From Cryptomeria japonica (Eukaryota > Streptophyta > Pinopsida > Cupressales > Cupressaceae): a DNA stretch of 64,000 nt. Each line of letters begins with the position of its first letter. Position 1 is the first letter of the stretch. Of the stretch, positions 22,457 through 33,382 are shown piece after piece. The notes below the pieces were generated by a model. It was not told the origin of the DNA. It made no database searches and worked only from the letters and a program-made list of their open reading frames with translations. A program made the position numbers and the translations under genes. The stretch covers positions 623,225,740 through 623,289,739 of the forward strand of contig NC_081415.1 of the NCBI RefSeq assembly GCF_030272615.1, in the 5' to 3' direction.

Positions 22457-23454
22457 GGGTGAACTCACAATAGTGGTTCCCACTTTTTGACCAACTTTGA
22501 CACTTAGATGAACATTTTGAAAGAAAAATTCACTTTCTGACACCTATAACTTTTAAATCGTTTAGAATTTGAAGATGATGTAAACTAGTGATTTGTAATA
22601 TCTTGTTTGTAGATTTTAGATATATTTTTTTCAATTTTTTTTGAATAAAATTTTATTGATTTTTCCATCTCCCTTAAAAATTAGTTTTTTACAGCAAACA
22701 ACATTTTTTAAGAGTGATGTGCATCTTGAAACGCATAACATTTTTTTAATAAATGCTAAAAACTTAATTCTTTTGAATTTTTGTTTGTAACATCAATGCC
22801 CAGGGCATGCAGTTGGTTTGATATTGATACGTTGAATATTTGTCATTTTATTTAGTTTTGAAGTTCGACTAATTGTAATTTAGATATAGGGGTGCGTTTG
22901 AACAAATAACTTGTTCTATATATATCAAAATTTAATTTAATTTAATTTTTTTGTTAGAAAGAATACATCAATACATAGGGCATAGATATTTTTTAGATTT
23001 TTTTGAATTAGTTTACTATTTTTCCCAATGCATTGAACAAAGATGTTCATGTTCGGTGAGAAACCTACATTCATAAGAGATTAAACAAAAATATACTAAT
23101 GAAATTAAATATATTAAAAATTATACTATTTGGAAAGATTATAATAAGGACTAAAATACTTAAAAAAATAAAACTTCTAAATGAATTTGTTTGACCACCC
23201 AAAAGCTAATGTTAAATTGGTTTTTTATCCGCATTTGATAGATGCAAAGGAGACTCCATTGCAAGTATGATTTAGAAGTAGAGAGGTTATATCCAAGAAA
23301 TTTTCATCTAAGAGCCTTTGATCTAACTCTCTTTAATTAATTACTTCAAATGGGACCTCTTAAAGCTTAAATTGTTATATTTTCTACAAAATGTATGATT
23401 TCAGCAAAAATCAGGATGCATCAAAAAGTGGGAACTAGTATTGTGAGTTTACCC
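22457..23454. mobile_element. Non-autonomous TIR element of about 1 kb
   Basis: The left end gggtgaactcacaatagtgg and the reverse complement of the right end gggtaaactcacaatactag continue as ttcccactttttga on both sides, giving terminal inverted repeats of about 34 bp with about three mismatches. The flanks share a 4-bp direct repeat agtg (22453-22456 and 23455-23458). A paralogous empty site lies near 22247 (atagcgggtac). There is no internal ORF of note. Its first 130 bp resemble sequence starting near 705 and near 13425, so the family is repeated here. Superfamily not assigned. Confidence 0.75.
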
Positions 23455-24333
23455 AGTGGGTTCACTCGATATAATTTGAAAGGGACATATTTTTATGGTA
23501 TATAATCCCACATTTTCATTTATTATCATGCATTTCAGTTGAAGTGATTATCATAAAGCCTTTATGTTCATGCATGCATTTTATGTGTAGACTAACAATT
23601 ATTAAAAATATAGGTTCATAGTAGATCATTTGTTGTTGACTAGTTTACTCTTGGTGATGGTACATATTCCTTGGGGTATCAATATTTAGCTACTTTTTAA
23701 GTTTTCTTTTCAAGAACTACAAAAATTTACAGCCAAACACAACATTGTATGCTCTATGTGCATTAATGACATTAAATTTTGTGTGTAAACACTAAGTCTC
23801 TCACTTTGTCAATGTGATTAAATTTTGTAAAATTTCATACACTATGTCAAGTGAATGTATTGCCATTCAGAATTTCCAATATCTACCATCCTATTCAACC
23901 ATGCAAAGAAATGCATTGAGAAGGGTTTTATTGAACATGCATCTTTCTTCAAAGTTATGCTTGTAGACTTTGCAGAGAAACTAGTAAGTTTCATAATTAT
24001 ACAATCTTGTACGTCTTAAAAATATTTCAAATGATCTATTTATAATTTGACAAAATAATTTATATTAGGTGTTATAATTTGTTTCTTGTAGCACATTCAT
24101 TCTGCATAAAAAGGTGGCTTATTTTTCTCTTCATTTATATGCAGGCATTACTCTGCGTAATCTTTTCTCTTAGGACATGAGGATGTCTGATGCAGATGAA
24201 GTGGGATGTTGTATTTGTATATGGATGTGAATTGATGTAACTTTGCTATGATGATATATGATGTCCATGAGCAAACTGGTTTAGTTATATTGATGATATA
24301 CAATGTATTTGTACATGAGTACATTGGTGTAGT
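23455..24333. other. Decayed sequence between TIR element and copia LTR
   Basis: About 0.9 kb without a convincing ORF. It may hold later exons or 3' sequence of the transposase-like gene, and continues on the far side of the copia element at 45447. Confidence 0.4.
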
Positions 24334-25564
24334 TATTGGCCATTTGGAGGAATTGATTATGTGTTGCATTGATGTTTTGTCACTGATGTCAACACTAGAT
24401 ATTTTAGCTTCTTTACCGACATCCTTCTGGTCCTGGTAGGATGTTTGTTTTCTGGTTGGATTAGATAATGATGATCCGGTATGCTCCGATATGTTTGGGT
24501 TATGAAATTGGCTTATTCATGCTACTTAGATTCATGTTCAATCAGTTAGTTTTGATCTGGCGATCGGATGCTATCTTGTATATTGGCAAGCTTGGTTTTT
24601 TGTTCTGGCAAGGGTTTCACCGACAGAGCTTTGTTGAAGATCTTTGATGATATGCATACGTGGTTTTGATGTGGCTTCTAGTGGAGATTTGGGATGTTGA
24701 TGGTGACCATGTTCATGTTCGAGACTTAGTTGATTGGGATCATCTATTTAGCATGTGTAGACCTAAATTGGGTCCTGGTTTATCTAGGTTATGGAATGAC
24801 TTAATGTAATGTGCGGATTCGACCTCTCTATGTGTTTTTAGAATGTCTTCTGGGTTGGATATTATTTGTTTGGTCTCAGGCCCACATATTTGTAATTATG
24901 TAATTTTTTTATTTTCTGGTGGTCGGCCTTACTATTTGTGGTCGAGGGTTTGTATATATATGATGTAAGATCTCATTGTAGATCATATAGGTATGGGATA
25001 TGGATATGTAAGGAGAAAATAATGTAATAATCATTTAGGCCGAGGATTTGGTCGATCACTGGTGATCTAGTTGGGTTTATGTAAGAGGATTTAGTCCTCT
25101 GGTATTGAGCTTAACTAAAACTGTACTCAGGCATAGGAGATGCTATCTTTGTAGTTTATTCTTTCCTCCAGATTGTAGTATGAATTTCTATGTAGTCAGT
25201 GAGACACCTTTTGTGATGTACAGTGTGCTCTAGGCTGTTGGCCTTCCTGCAAGTGCAGGCCCTTCAATTGTAATCACATACTTACTGCAGAAGTATTATC
25301 TGACTATGGGTAGGCTTCCCACCATGGTTTTTTCCTTGACGGGGTTTTACAAGTACAAATATTTGTCATGTGGATGGTATTTATTCTCTAATTGTTTTTA
25401 TGCTTAATTAGTTTATCTTCTATTTCGGTATTTGGTTTATGCATTCCGGTTGATCTTTTGGGTTCCGGTATTAAAGTTTTAATTGCTTAAGGTTTTGGTA
25501 ATCTGGTGACAACTGATTCACCCACCCCTCTCAGTTGTCTTTCGGCGATTTGAACTATATAACA
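24334..25564 (+). repeat. 5' LTR of copia 1
   Basis: 1231 bp, begins tattggccatttgg and ends tataaca. It aligns along its length with 44226-45446, with many scattered, mostly transitional differences consistent with an old insertion. Confidence 0.9.
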
Positions 25565-25566
25565 AT

Positions 25567-25578
25567 TGGTATTAGAGC
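25567..25578 (+). other. Primer binding site of copia 1 (initiator tRNA-Met)
   Basis: tggtattagagc, 2 nt after the 5' LTR. It matches the usual copia tggtatcagagc primer site except for one C-to-T change. Confidence 0.85.
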
Positions 25579-25621
25579 TCTGGTCCTCTCTACAAAATCT
25601 TAACTACTTGAGGAAGATCCT

Positions 25622-28600
25622 ATGGCAACTAATAGTTCAAATTCATCTGCTGCTATCTTTCGGAGAGATATTCCTAGGCTTGATGGAACAAATTATAGAG
25701 TATGGAAGATTCAAACGGAGACTCATTTGAGATGTCTTGGTAAGGAAATTTGGGAAATCACTAAGAATTTTGTTACACCTTATAATACGGCATTTGGAAA
25801 TCGTTCTTCGACAAAATTGGATAAGGAGATTGAGAATGATTGTAGAGCAAGAGAAGCCCTCTTGTGTGCACTTTCTGATTAGAAAATAATGTGATTAACT
25901 GACAAATCATCAGCAAAGGCTATATTTGACAAGTTGGAAACTCTCAATGAAGGTGACCCTACTATTAATATTGCTAAACTTGATGGTTACTAGGTGAGAT
26001 ATGAAAACTTGCAGATGGAAGAAGATGAAAGGATTACTGCATTCATGGACAGGGCAAATGAGATTATTATGGGAATTCAATGTTGTGGTGGAACTCTGAG
26101 TGAAGATGAGATAGTTTCTAAAGTTTTGAGAGCTTTACCACCATCTTAGACGATGAAGGCTATTGCAATTAATGAATTGAGAACAATGACTAATACTTTT
26201 GTCAACAGAGATACCTTGGTTGGGAAATTATCTGCTTTTGAGCTTGAAGAATTTGGACCTTCTGGAGCTGTGAAGTCTGAACCTGATTTTCATGCATCTA
26301 CATCATCAACTAGCAAGCAACATTGGAAATCTTTGTATGCAAAGGGATTGGATGATATGAAGAGAGAAGAATAATTTGAGCAACTTGAAGCCCTATTTTC
26401 TACAAGAGTACTTAAAGGACCGCTAGGAAGTAAGTATGAAGGAAAAACACGTTTTAAATATTTTTCATGTAAGAAGATATGTCATTTTGCATCTAGATGT
26501 CCTGAAAGGAATTCATGATTTGAAGAAAGAGCCAATACATGAAAATAGATATAAATAATGCTACATAGAGGATGAGGTAGGTGTGACTAATTCTGATGTT
26601 GAACTGACACAAGACTCTACTAGTGGTTCTGGAAATGGAAAGGAATGGGTATTCCTGGCTATCAAGGAATATGTTTTGGCACTAGAAGAGAATGTACCTG
26701 AAGAGAAGGAACTTGTTGCTAAAATTGAAGATAAGGATGAATGGGTAATTGACAGTGGTTGTTCACATCTTATAGGACTGGACATAAAATAAGTTTCTAT
26801 CTTTGCAAGAATTTGATGGTGGTCTGGTTAGATTTGGAAATGACAAAGCATGCATGATCAAGGGAAAATGATATATATCATTGGATGGTAAGCACAATAT
26901 TGATAGTATTTATTATGTTGAAGGTTTAAGGCATAATATTTTGAGTGTAGGACAATTGGTGGATAAGGGATTTCAATTAAAGTTCAAGGATGGAAAATGC
27001 AAAATCATTAATAGATCTTGTTTGGAGATTGCAACCAGTACTTAGAAAAAAGGTAATATATTTCATTTGAATTTCGGTGAGAAACACGTTTGATTGCACA
27101 AATTGATGAGAGTTGTCTATGGAATAAAAGCATATGTCATGTGAATTTTGATTGCAGAGTAAAGATTAGTTCAACTAAGGCAGTTAGAGATATACCTAAG
27201 ATTGTGAAGCCCTATAATCTGGTATGTAAAGAATGTCAAATGGGAAAATAGGTCAGAACCTCTTTCAAGAGTATATAAGAAAAATCTAATGATGTTATTG
27301 ATCTTATTCATAATAATTAATGTGGCCTTGCTAGAGTTAAAAGTTTTCAAGGTGATAAATACTTTATGCTAATCATTGATGATTATTCTAGATTGATGTG
27401 GGTTACTTTTCTAAGGGAGAAAGTTGAGGCTTTTGAAAGTTTAAAATCTTTAAAGCTAAAGTTAAGACTAAGAAAAGATTGAAGATTAAATGTTTAAGGT
27501 TAGATCATGGTGGAGAATTCACATCTGGTGAGTTTAATAAGTTTTATGACATGCATGGCATAAGGAGACAATTTTTTGCTCCCTAGACACTTCAGCAGAA
27601 TGGAGTTGTGGAAAGGAAGAACAAAACTATCTTGGATGTTGCTAGAACAATGATGATGGAAGCTAGTCTACCTCATATCTACTAGAGAGAAGCAGTGAGC
27701 ACAATAGTCTATACATTCAGCAGAGTTCATATCAAAGGAGAAACCTATAAGACACCTTATGAATTATGGTTTGGCAATACACCTACAGTTAAATATTTCA
27801 AAATCTTTGGTAGTAAATGTTATATTAGGAGAGATGATATCATTGGAAAATTTGATCCTAGATGTGATGAAGGAATTTTTCTTGGTTATTCCAATGAAAG
27901 AAAAGCATATAGATGTTATAATAAGAAATTTCATAGAATTGTGGAGAGTGCTAATGTCAAGGTGGATGAGCTGAATAGAAGTCAAGTTAGAGTTTATGAG
28001 CAAGAATTGATAGTGGAAATGATCATAATTGAATTGGTAACATAGTTACCAGAACATATTGTTGAACCAATTTCTCCAACAGTATCAGAAAATTTAACAA
28101 TAACTGAAGAATAAGGAAGAGGAATAGAGAGTCAAAAGACTCCTAGGTATGTAAGGATGAATCATTCAGAAGATTAGATCATTGGGGATAAAACCATTGG
28201 AGTGATGAAAAGAGTTAGATTGACAATTAATGAGGTATGTTTAATTTCTCAAGTTGAACTGGTATCAGTAATTGAAGCATGTAAAGATGAATGATGGTTG
28301 AAAGCTACGAATGAAGAATTATATCAGATAGAAAAGAATAACACATGGACTTTAGTTCATGGGCCTATAAATAAGAATGTTATTGGAACTAAATGGGTTT
28401 TAGGAATAAGTTAAATGAAGATGTACAAGTTGTAAAGGATATTCTCTGAAGGAAGGAATTGATTATGTTGAAACTTTTGCACCTGTAGCTAGGATTGAAG
28501 CTGTAAGATTATTTCTTGCCTATGTTGCACATAAAAAATACAAGGTTTATCAGATGGATGTTAAGTGTGGGTTTTTGAATGGGGATCTTGATGAGGGAGT

Positions 28601-28940
28601 TTATACTGAGAAACCTAATGGTTTTTCACTTTCAGATGATAAAAACATGGTTTACAGGTTAAGGAAAGCTTTATATGGATTGAAACAGGCACCAAGAGCT
28701 TGGTATACAAGGTTTGATAAATATCTTTTGAAGCTTGGTTTCACTAAAGGTAATGCTGACAGTAATATATACTATAAAGTTACTGATGATAATATATTGG
28801 CTATTGAAGTTTTTGTTGATGACATCATTTTTGGAGGTGAAGATAAGTTGTGCATAGAAAGAATTTTTGGGGAAATAAAATTTTTCTTAGGTTTGCAAAT
28901 TACTCAGACTGATAAAGGTATTTTCATCTGTCAAACTAAG
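25622..28940 (+). pseudogene. Copia 1 gag-pol, 5' part (Gag, protease, integrase, most of RT)
   Basis: Starts with ATG just after the primer site. In order: Gag (LDGTNYRVWKIQTETHLR near 25680), a damaged zinc knuckle near 26450-26520, protease with WVIDSGCSH near 26742, integrase (QQNGVVERKNKTILDVART near 27590, KTPYELWFG near 27750) and RT ([14 protein letters not shown] near 28550, [21 protein letters not shown] near 28815). Gag alone has at least six in-frame stops (for example 25880, 25892, 26150, 26372), each one C-to-T step from CAG, CGA or CAA. At least three frameshifts follow. The frame breaks off after FICQTK at 28940, where the solo LTR inserted, and resumes at 43072. Not functional. 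Confidence 0.9.
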
Positions 28941-30154
28941 TGTCTACCCCAACTATAATGACAATAATACCTCTAATTGAAATCTCAATCCGAAGTTTGG
29001 ACATTCATATGGTAGAGTTTACTATTCTCATGGCTGGTGTTCATTTAGTTGTCAATCCAAGAACGTAAAACTTGAAATGGGTCTGCAATATATATGCACT
29101 AAGCTCCTTAAATAATTATTCTTAATTACTGTAAGAAAGGTAGGAATGGAAATCATAAAGACTAAATGAAATCTATTCAAAACTCTACTGAAATGAACTA
29201 ATGGAAATAACAGAAATCACACCATTCTGCCTTGGATGCAGGAACAATCAAAGGATCTATTTCCAATGGCTGCAGGAACAACCCAGTCATGAACTTCTAT
29301 TGCAACTAAGTAAAAACTAACTTCAATAATCATAAACATGGGATCAATCACCAAGTGGGCCTCCTTGGATAAGTGATATCAAACTCTCAGCAAAGAACTC
29401 TAAATAGATCAGAATAAGATATTTTTATTCATTTCTTCCTAAAAGATGATTACATATTCAAAAAGAGAAAATTCAGAATACTTGACAAAACCTCTTCTCA
29501 ATCCCTTTCCATTCTGTCTAACTCTCAAAAAAGAAGGAAGAGCTTATTATAAAGAAAAGAAAAACTAAAATAGATAACTCCAATTACACCTAGAAGAAAA
29601 GGCAGATCATTGTCAGATGAAGGGGATAACAGAGAGCTTGGCTGTAGGAACTGTGGATCTGAAACGGAACCACAGTCTTTGCACGCCAAAGAGATATTTT
29701 GTAGATTAAACATGCACTGGAGTTAAACTCCCATGGTGAAGTAAAACTACTCTGATTATTCCATAGATCACACTTGCTTGAATCTCCTTCAATTTGACCT
29801 CCAACTATCTGACTGTAGCATCGTAAATTGTACGCACTTGCTAGGGTGGTACAATTTCACACCTAGTTTAGCACCCGCCTTAGTGCATTTTACATTCTGC
29901 ATTGCATTTCTCCTTAAGCACTTAATTAATCAAATTAATTAGGTCTAAGGTCCTATTTCATCATTCCTTACATCATAAAATTGGGCCCTTTTTACTAAAG
30001 CGTGCCCTTCGCATTTTATTCCTCCAATACACCACTTAATCAAAAACCCTAATTAAGTCCTATTTCAAACTTGGGGCCTTGGTTTTGGGGTCAAAACATC
30101 TTGAAATCACCTGTAACTTCGGGATTCTCTCTAAAATCATCATATCCGACGGCC

Positions 30155-30235
30155 CTGAAAATTTGGTGAAAAGTTGTTGGGACCGTGGCACCTGGAGTGC
30201 AACATGGTCCCGGACATTTTTCCCAAAATTTTAGG
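30155..30235. repeat. Palindromic hairpin motif in the 5' LTR
   Basis: aaaatttggtgaaaagttgt, then tgggaccgtggcacc opposite gcaacatggtcccgg, then tttttcccaaaatttt. It is the same stem design as the leader repeats of the Gag-only element. The 3' LTR copy (about 41357-41437) lacks 11 bp at the apex. Confidence 0.75.
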
Positions 30236-30825
30236 AGCGCGATCCAATCATAAAATAAAGCTTAACCCCAAGAAATTGCCAGGATATTCAATCTCTAGGT
30301 CGGCCAAAATACGAATTTACGACCTAGGGTTTCATACATAAAAGCTCTCTTTCCTCATTTGAAGGGATCCGATTTTTGTTTTCTAGGAACTTCATATGCA
30401 GTGAAAGAGCAGATCTTTGAAGACTTCAACATCTTACAACATCCTTCTATCAAGAATCTATCAAATTCATTCATCCACTTAGGGCTTGGAAGACATTGAA
30501 GAACAATAGGAGATTACCGACTGAAGATTGGCTTGTACTCCTCCCTTGAGGGTTGGGTATGATTTCATGTTGTTTTCATATCTTTACATAAGCTTTAATA
30601 CATCATTTATTCATTCTTTAGATCACATTGCATCTTGATTTAGAGCATTTACACTATCATTTACAAGCAATTAGGGTTTACTTTCTACGTTGCTCTAGTT
30701 TGCTTTCTTGCATTTTTGGACCTTGCACACACACTAGGTCTGCACACACAATACATTATACAAAACAACTTGGCTATTCGTGGAGGTGGAAATCACCGAA
30801 GTGGGGGTTTGACTAAGGCAAAACC

Positions 30826-30833
30826 CTATATAG
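30826..30833 (+). promoter_or_regulatory. TATA-like box in the 5' LTR
   Basis: ctatatag, followed by a pyrimidine-rich stretch. The matching motif is at 42017-42024 in the 3' LTR. It is the probable core promoter of the element; the start site is not determined. Confidence 0.5.
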
Positions 30834-30954
30834 CCACCCCTCCCCCTTTTCAGATATTATTGCAGGTTTCGGGATTCGGACGACGCCGCGAGATACAGAT
30901 CCGGAGAGAGAAGGTCGAGACAGCACTCTGTGTGAAGTTGCACAGCAGAAGACT

Positions 30955-31056
30955 GGGACAGGGGTGCTGGGCGCCTTGGTCCTGCTAGGACAGGGGCGCT
31001 GGGCGCCCTGGTCCCTGGGACAGAGGCACTGGGCGCCCTGGTCCTCTGGACAGACA
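30955..31056. repeat. GC-rich minisatellite in the 5' LTR (3 units)
   Basis: Units of about 32 bp containing gcgctgggcgccctggtcc. The 3' LTR has about four units at 42145-42275. Confidence 0.85.
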
Positions 31057-31479
31057 GCTTTCAGACAGTTTCCAGACAATGTTTCAGGGTGGAGAACAGT
31101 GGTTTCCGGTGTAGTTTTCAGGACAGTGGCGCCCGCGCTCCCGTCCTGAACATTTTCAGTCCGATTTTGACTCCGGGTACATATCTACATTCTTATTTCA
31201 TCTTTGTATTTACAGCTGTTCATTGTTTAATCTCAATTCTGCAATCTTGTTATTAGTTTATACTTGCATTTTGGGATTAGGGTTTGAACTTGTATTACTT
31301 GATCTTACAATTTCAACAAGGGAATAGAAATCCTAATAGATATCCCGTGGCTCTCTCTTTCACCAAAAGAAGTAGCCAATCGTGCGATATCTCTAGGCTC
31401 TTTCGTATTCCGTAATGTGTGTCAAAAGGTAGGATTAGGGCATGATTAACCTAGTCTCACTTTTTTCCCTCACACATTT

Positions 31480-31499
31480 TGGTGAACCCAACATGAATC
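31480..31499 (+). other. Primer binding site, tRNA-Trp
   Basis: tggtgaacccaacatgaatc, 3 nt after the 5' LTR. It is complementary to the 3' end of plant tRNA-Trp at 18 of 20 positions; the two differences are both G-to-A. The Gag-only element uses the same primer. Confidence 0.88.
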
Positions 31500-31654
31500 T
31501 ATCATTGCTTCCTCTTGCATTACATTTGTTAGATCTAGATCTAGATTTAGTGTGTTTTCATTTCATTTTCATTTTAAAAAAAAAAAAAAAAGAAAAAAAA
31601 AAAAAAGTGTGTTTCTTTGCATTGTGTGTTTAAATTTTATACAATCTTTTCAAA

Positions 31655-33319
31655 ATGTCAGATTTTTATTTGCAAAATGTTCATGCTTTTGATGATTATT
31701 ATGAGTATAGCCAAGATGAATTAGATGAAGCTTTAGATGAGTTTTTAAACCCTAAAGATGCCAAACCTTCATTTTACCAAAAACTCATAAACCTTGTTAC
31801 TATGCCATTTAGGTGTGATGAGAAAGATAAGTTGAATGATTCCTCTCAAGGATACATTCCTATCAACTCTTCCCCTAAATCTAGTAACATGGTTGTTTTC
31901 GATAATCCCCTCTATGAGGAGATGTCTCCTTTTGAATCAAATGACAAACCTTTTAACCGATATGATCATGCTTTGTTGGATGATGCTCTTGATGACTTTG
32001 TGGCTTTATCGAAATCTTTAAACAAGAACAAGGCCTCTAAATTGGTTAACATGATAAACTTGAATGAACATAATAAGCCTCTCTTTGAAGTCCAAGGTGC
32101 TTATCCTTCTCCCACCTTTAAAGTTCTTAAATCACCTCTCCTTACTATCCAAGGAAGGTATGATCATGATTCCTTTCGTACCCCGAATAAACCAATCATC
32201 ACCGTGCAAGGAAGAAAACCTGTAAGTCCTTACAGTTATTCTAAACAAATAACTAGAGAGAGTTATCATGTGGTTGCCCATACTTATCATACTAGAAATA
32301 ATAGGCAACCTAATCCTCCTCCTGTTATTCCAGTTTCCCTTCCTAATCCTCAACCAATTCTTCCTCAAGCTCCCCGTATTTCGCAAGTTATGGGTAAGGA
32401 ATATGATCTCATAGAACAACTTAAAGCTACCCCTGCTAAGATATCCCTTTGGGATTTGATTCAAACTTCTTCCGCTTATCATGGAATGTTACAAGATGCC
32501 TTGAAAGATTTGAATGTTCCTCCACCGAATACATCTAGTAATATAGCATCTTTTGTTAACTCTGTGATGAATCCTAAAGCTCAAATTGTGTTTACCCAAG
32601 ATGAGTTGCCTACTAGTGAAATTCAACAACAATATGATCCCTTGATGATTGTGGTTATCATGAAAGACACTGCTATAAGACGAACACTAGTAGATAATGG
32701 CTCTGGCCTTAATGTGTGTAGCATTAATTTATTGCATAAGATGAATGTGGATACATCTCTTATTGAGCCTGACTCTCGTCCCATTCGTGGCTTTGACAAT
32801 GTGGCTAAGACTTCATTAGGTATCATCACCTTACCTCTCATAGTGGGACCTGTTACTTTGCCTACTCCTATCCATGTTATGCCGGGAAATTTAACATATA
32901 ACTTGTTATTAGGGAGGCCTTGGATTCACAGCATGCAAGCTGTCCCCTCTACATTGCATAGACAAGTTAAATTCATTTATAACAATAAGACATACACTTT
33001 GATGGGTGATACTAATTTTCAAGCTTGTCTACAAACATCTACTTCCAAAGGGAGTTCTTCTAAGCCATCCTTGTCTAGTGATGACTCTTTAAACAAGAAA
33101 CCTATCGATGAATCCTCACTCTCCGATGATCGGAATTCTTTGGATGAGTCTAGAGCTCCTGAAGAAGATCCTTCTCGACTTGAAACTACACATAAAAAGG
33201 ATTTTGATCCTAAGAAGGTTCTCGCAGAGGATGATTGGGGATCCCTTGATTTTAACCCTACCTTTGTAGGTGAATATAAGGTTCCTTCTGGAGAAATTAA
33301 AATTGAAAAGAGGGAATAA
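31655..33319 (+). CDS. Protease-region ORF of the Tat element (Gag absent)
   Basis: 554-residue ORF starting at the first ATG after an A-rich leader. The N-terminal 240 residues are acidic, then Pro- and Ser-rich, with repeated 'VQG' phrases, and match no Gag domain. At about 250-330 is the Tat-type pre-protease segment (YDLIEQLKATPAKISLWDL, then QIVFTQDELP). At about 340-440 is a retropepsin with active site LVDNGSGLNV and the LLGRPWIHSM segment. The tail is acidic and Ser-rich. The stop codon TAA at 33317-33319 is followed in the same frame, 21 codons later, by the next ORF, so one CAA-to-TAA change or programmed stop readthrough would link protease to RT. The enzyme would cleave the element's polyprotein and, by inference, Gag supplied by a partner. 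Confidence 0.88.
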   Translation: MSDFYLQNVHAFDDYYEYSQDELDEALDEFLNPKDAKPSFYQKLINLVTMPFRCDEKDKLNDSSQGYIPINSSPKSSNMVVFDNPLYEEMSPFESNDKPFNRYDHALLDDALDDFVALSKSLNKNKASKLVNMINLNEHNKPLFEVQGAYPSPTFKVLKSPLLTIQGRYDHDSFRTPNKPIITVQGRKPVSPYSYSKQITRESYHVVAHTYHTRNNRQPNPPPVIPVSLPNPQPILPQAPRISQVMGKEYDLIEQLKATPAKISLWDLIQTSSAYHGMLQDALKDLNVPPPNTSSNIASFVNSVMNPKAQIVFTQDELPTSEIQQQYDPLMIVVIMKDTAIRRTLVDNGSGLNVCSINLLHKMNVDTSLIEPDSRPIRGFDNVAKTSLGIITLPLIVGPVTLPTPIHVMPGNLTYNLLLGRPWIHSMQAVPSTLHRQVKFIYNNKTYTLMGDTNFQACLQTSTSKGSSSKPSLSSDDSLNKKPIDESSLSDDRNSLDESRAPEEDPSRLETTHKKDFDPKKVLAEDDWGSLDFNPTFVGEYKVPSGEIKIEKRE

Positions 33320-33382
33320 GCTGAAAATCATAAAGTTGAAAAGAAAGAAGAAGTTAAAAATCAATCAACCTTACCTGAATCT

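Larger units (their letters stand above)
29814..31476 (+). repeat. 5' LTR of the Tat Pol element
   Basis: 1663 bp, begins tgtagcatcg and ends cctcacaca. It is nearly identical to 41016-42698. It contains the hairpin motif (30155-30235), a TATA-like box (30826-30833) and a three-unit GC-rich minisatellite (30955-31056). Confidence 0.93.

Noticed and set aside
22457-23454. Assigning the TIR element to CACTA, hAT or Mutator
   Set aside because: Ends do not begin CACTA, and no 3-, 8- or 9-bp target duplication fits; only a 4-bp repeat is seen, so no superfamily is claimed.
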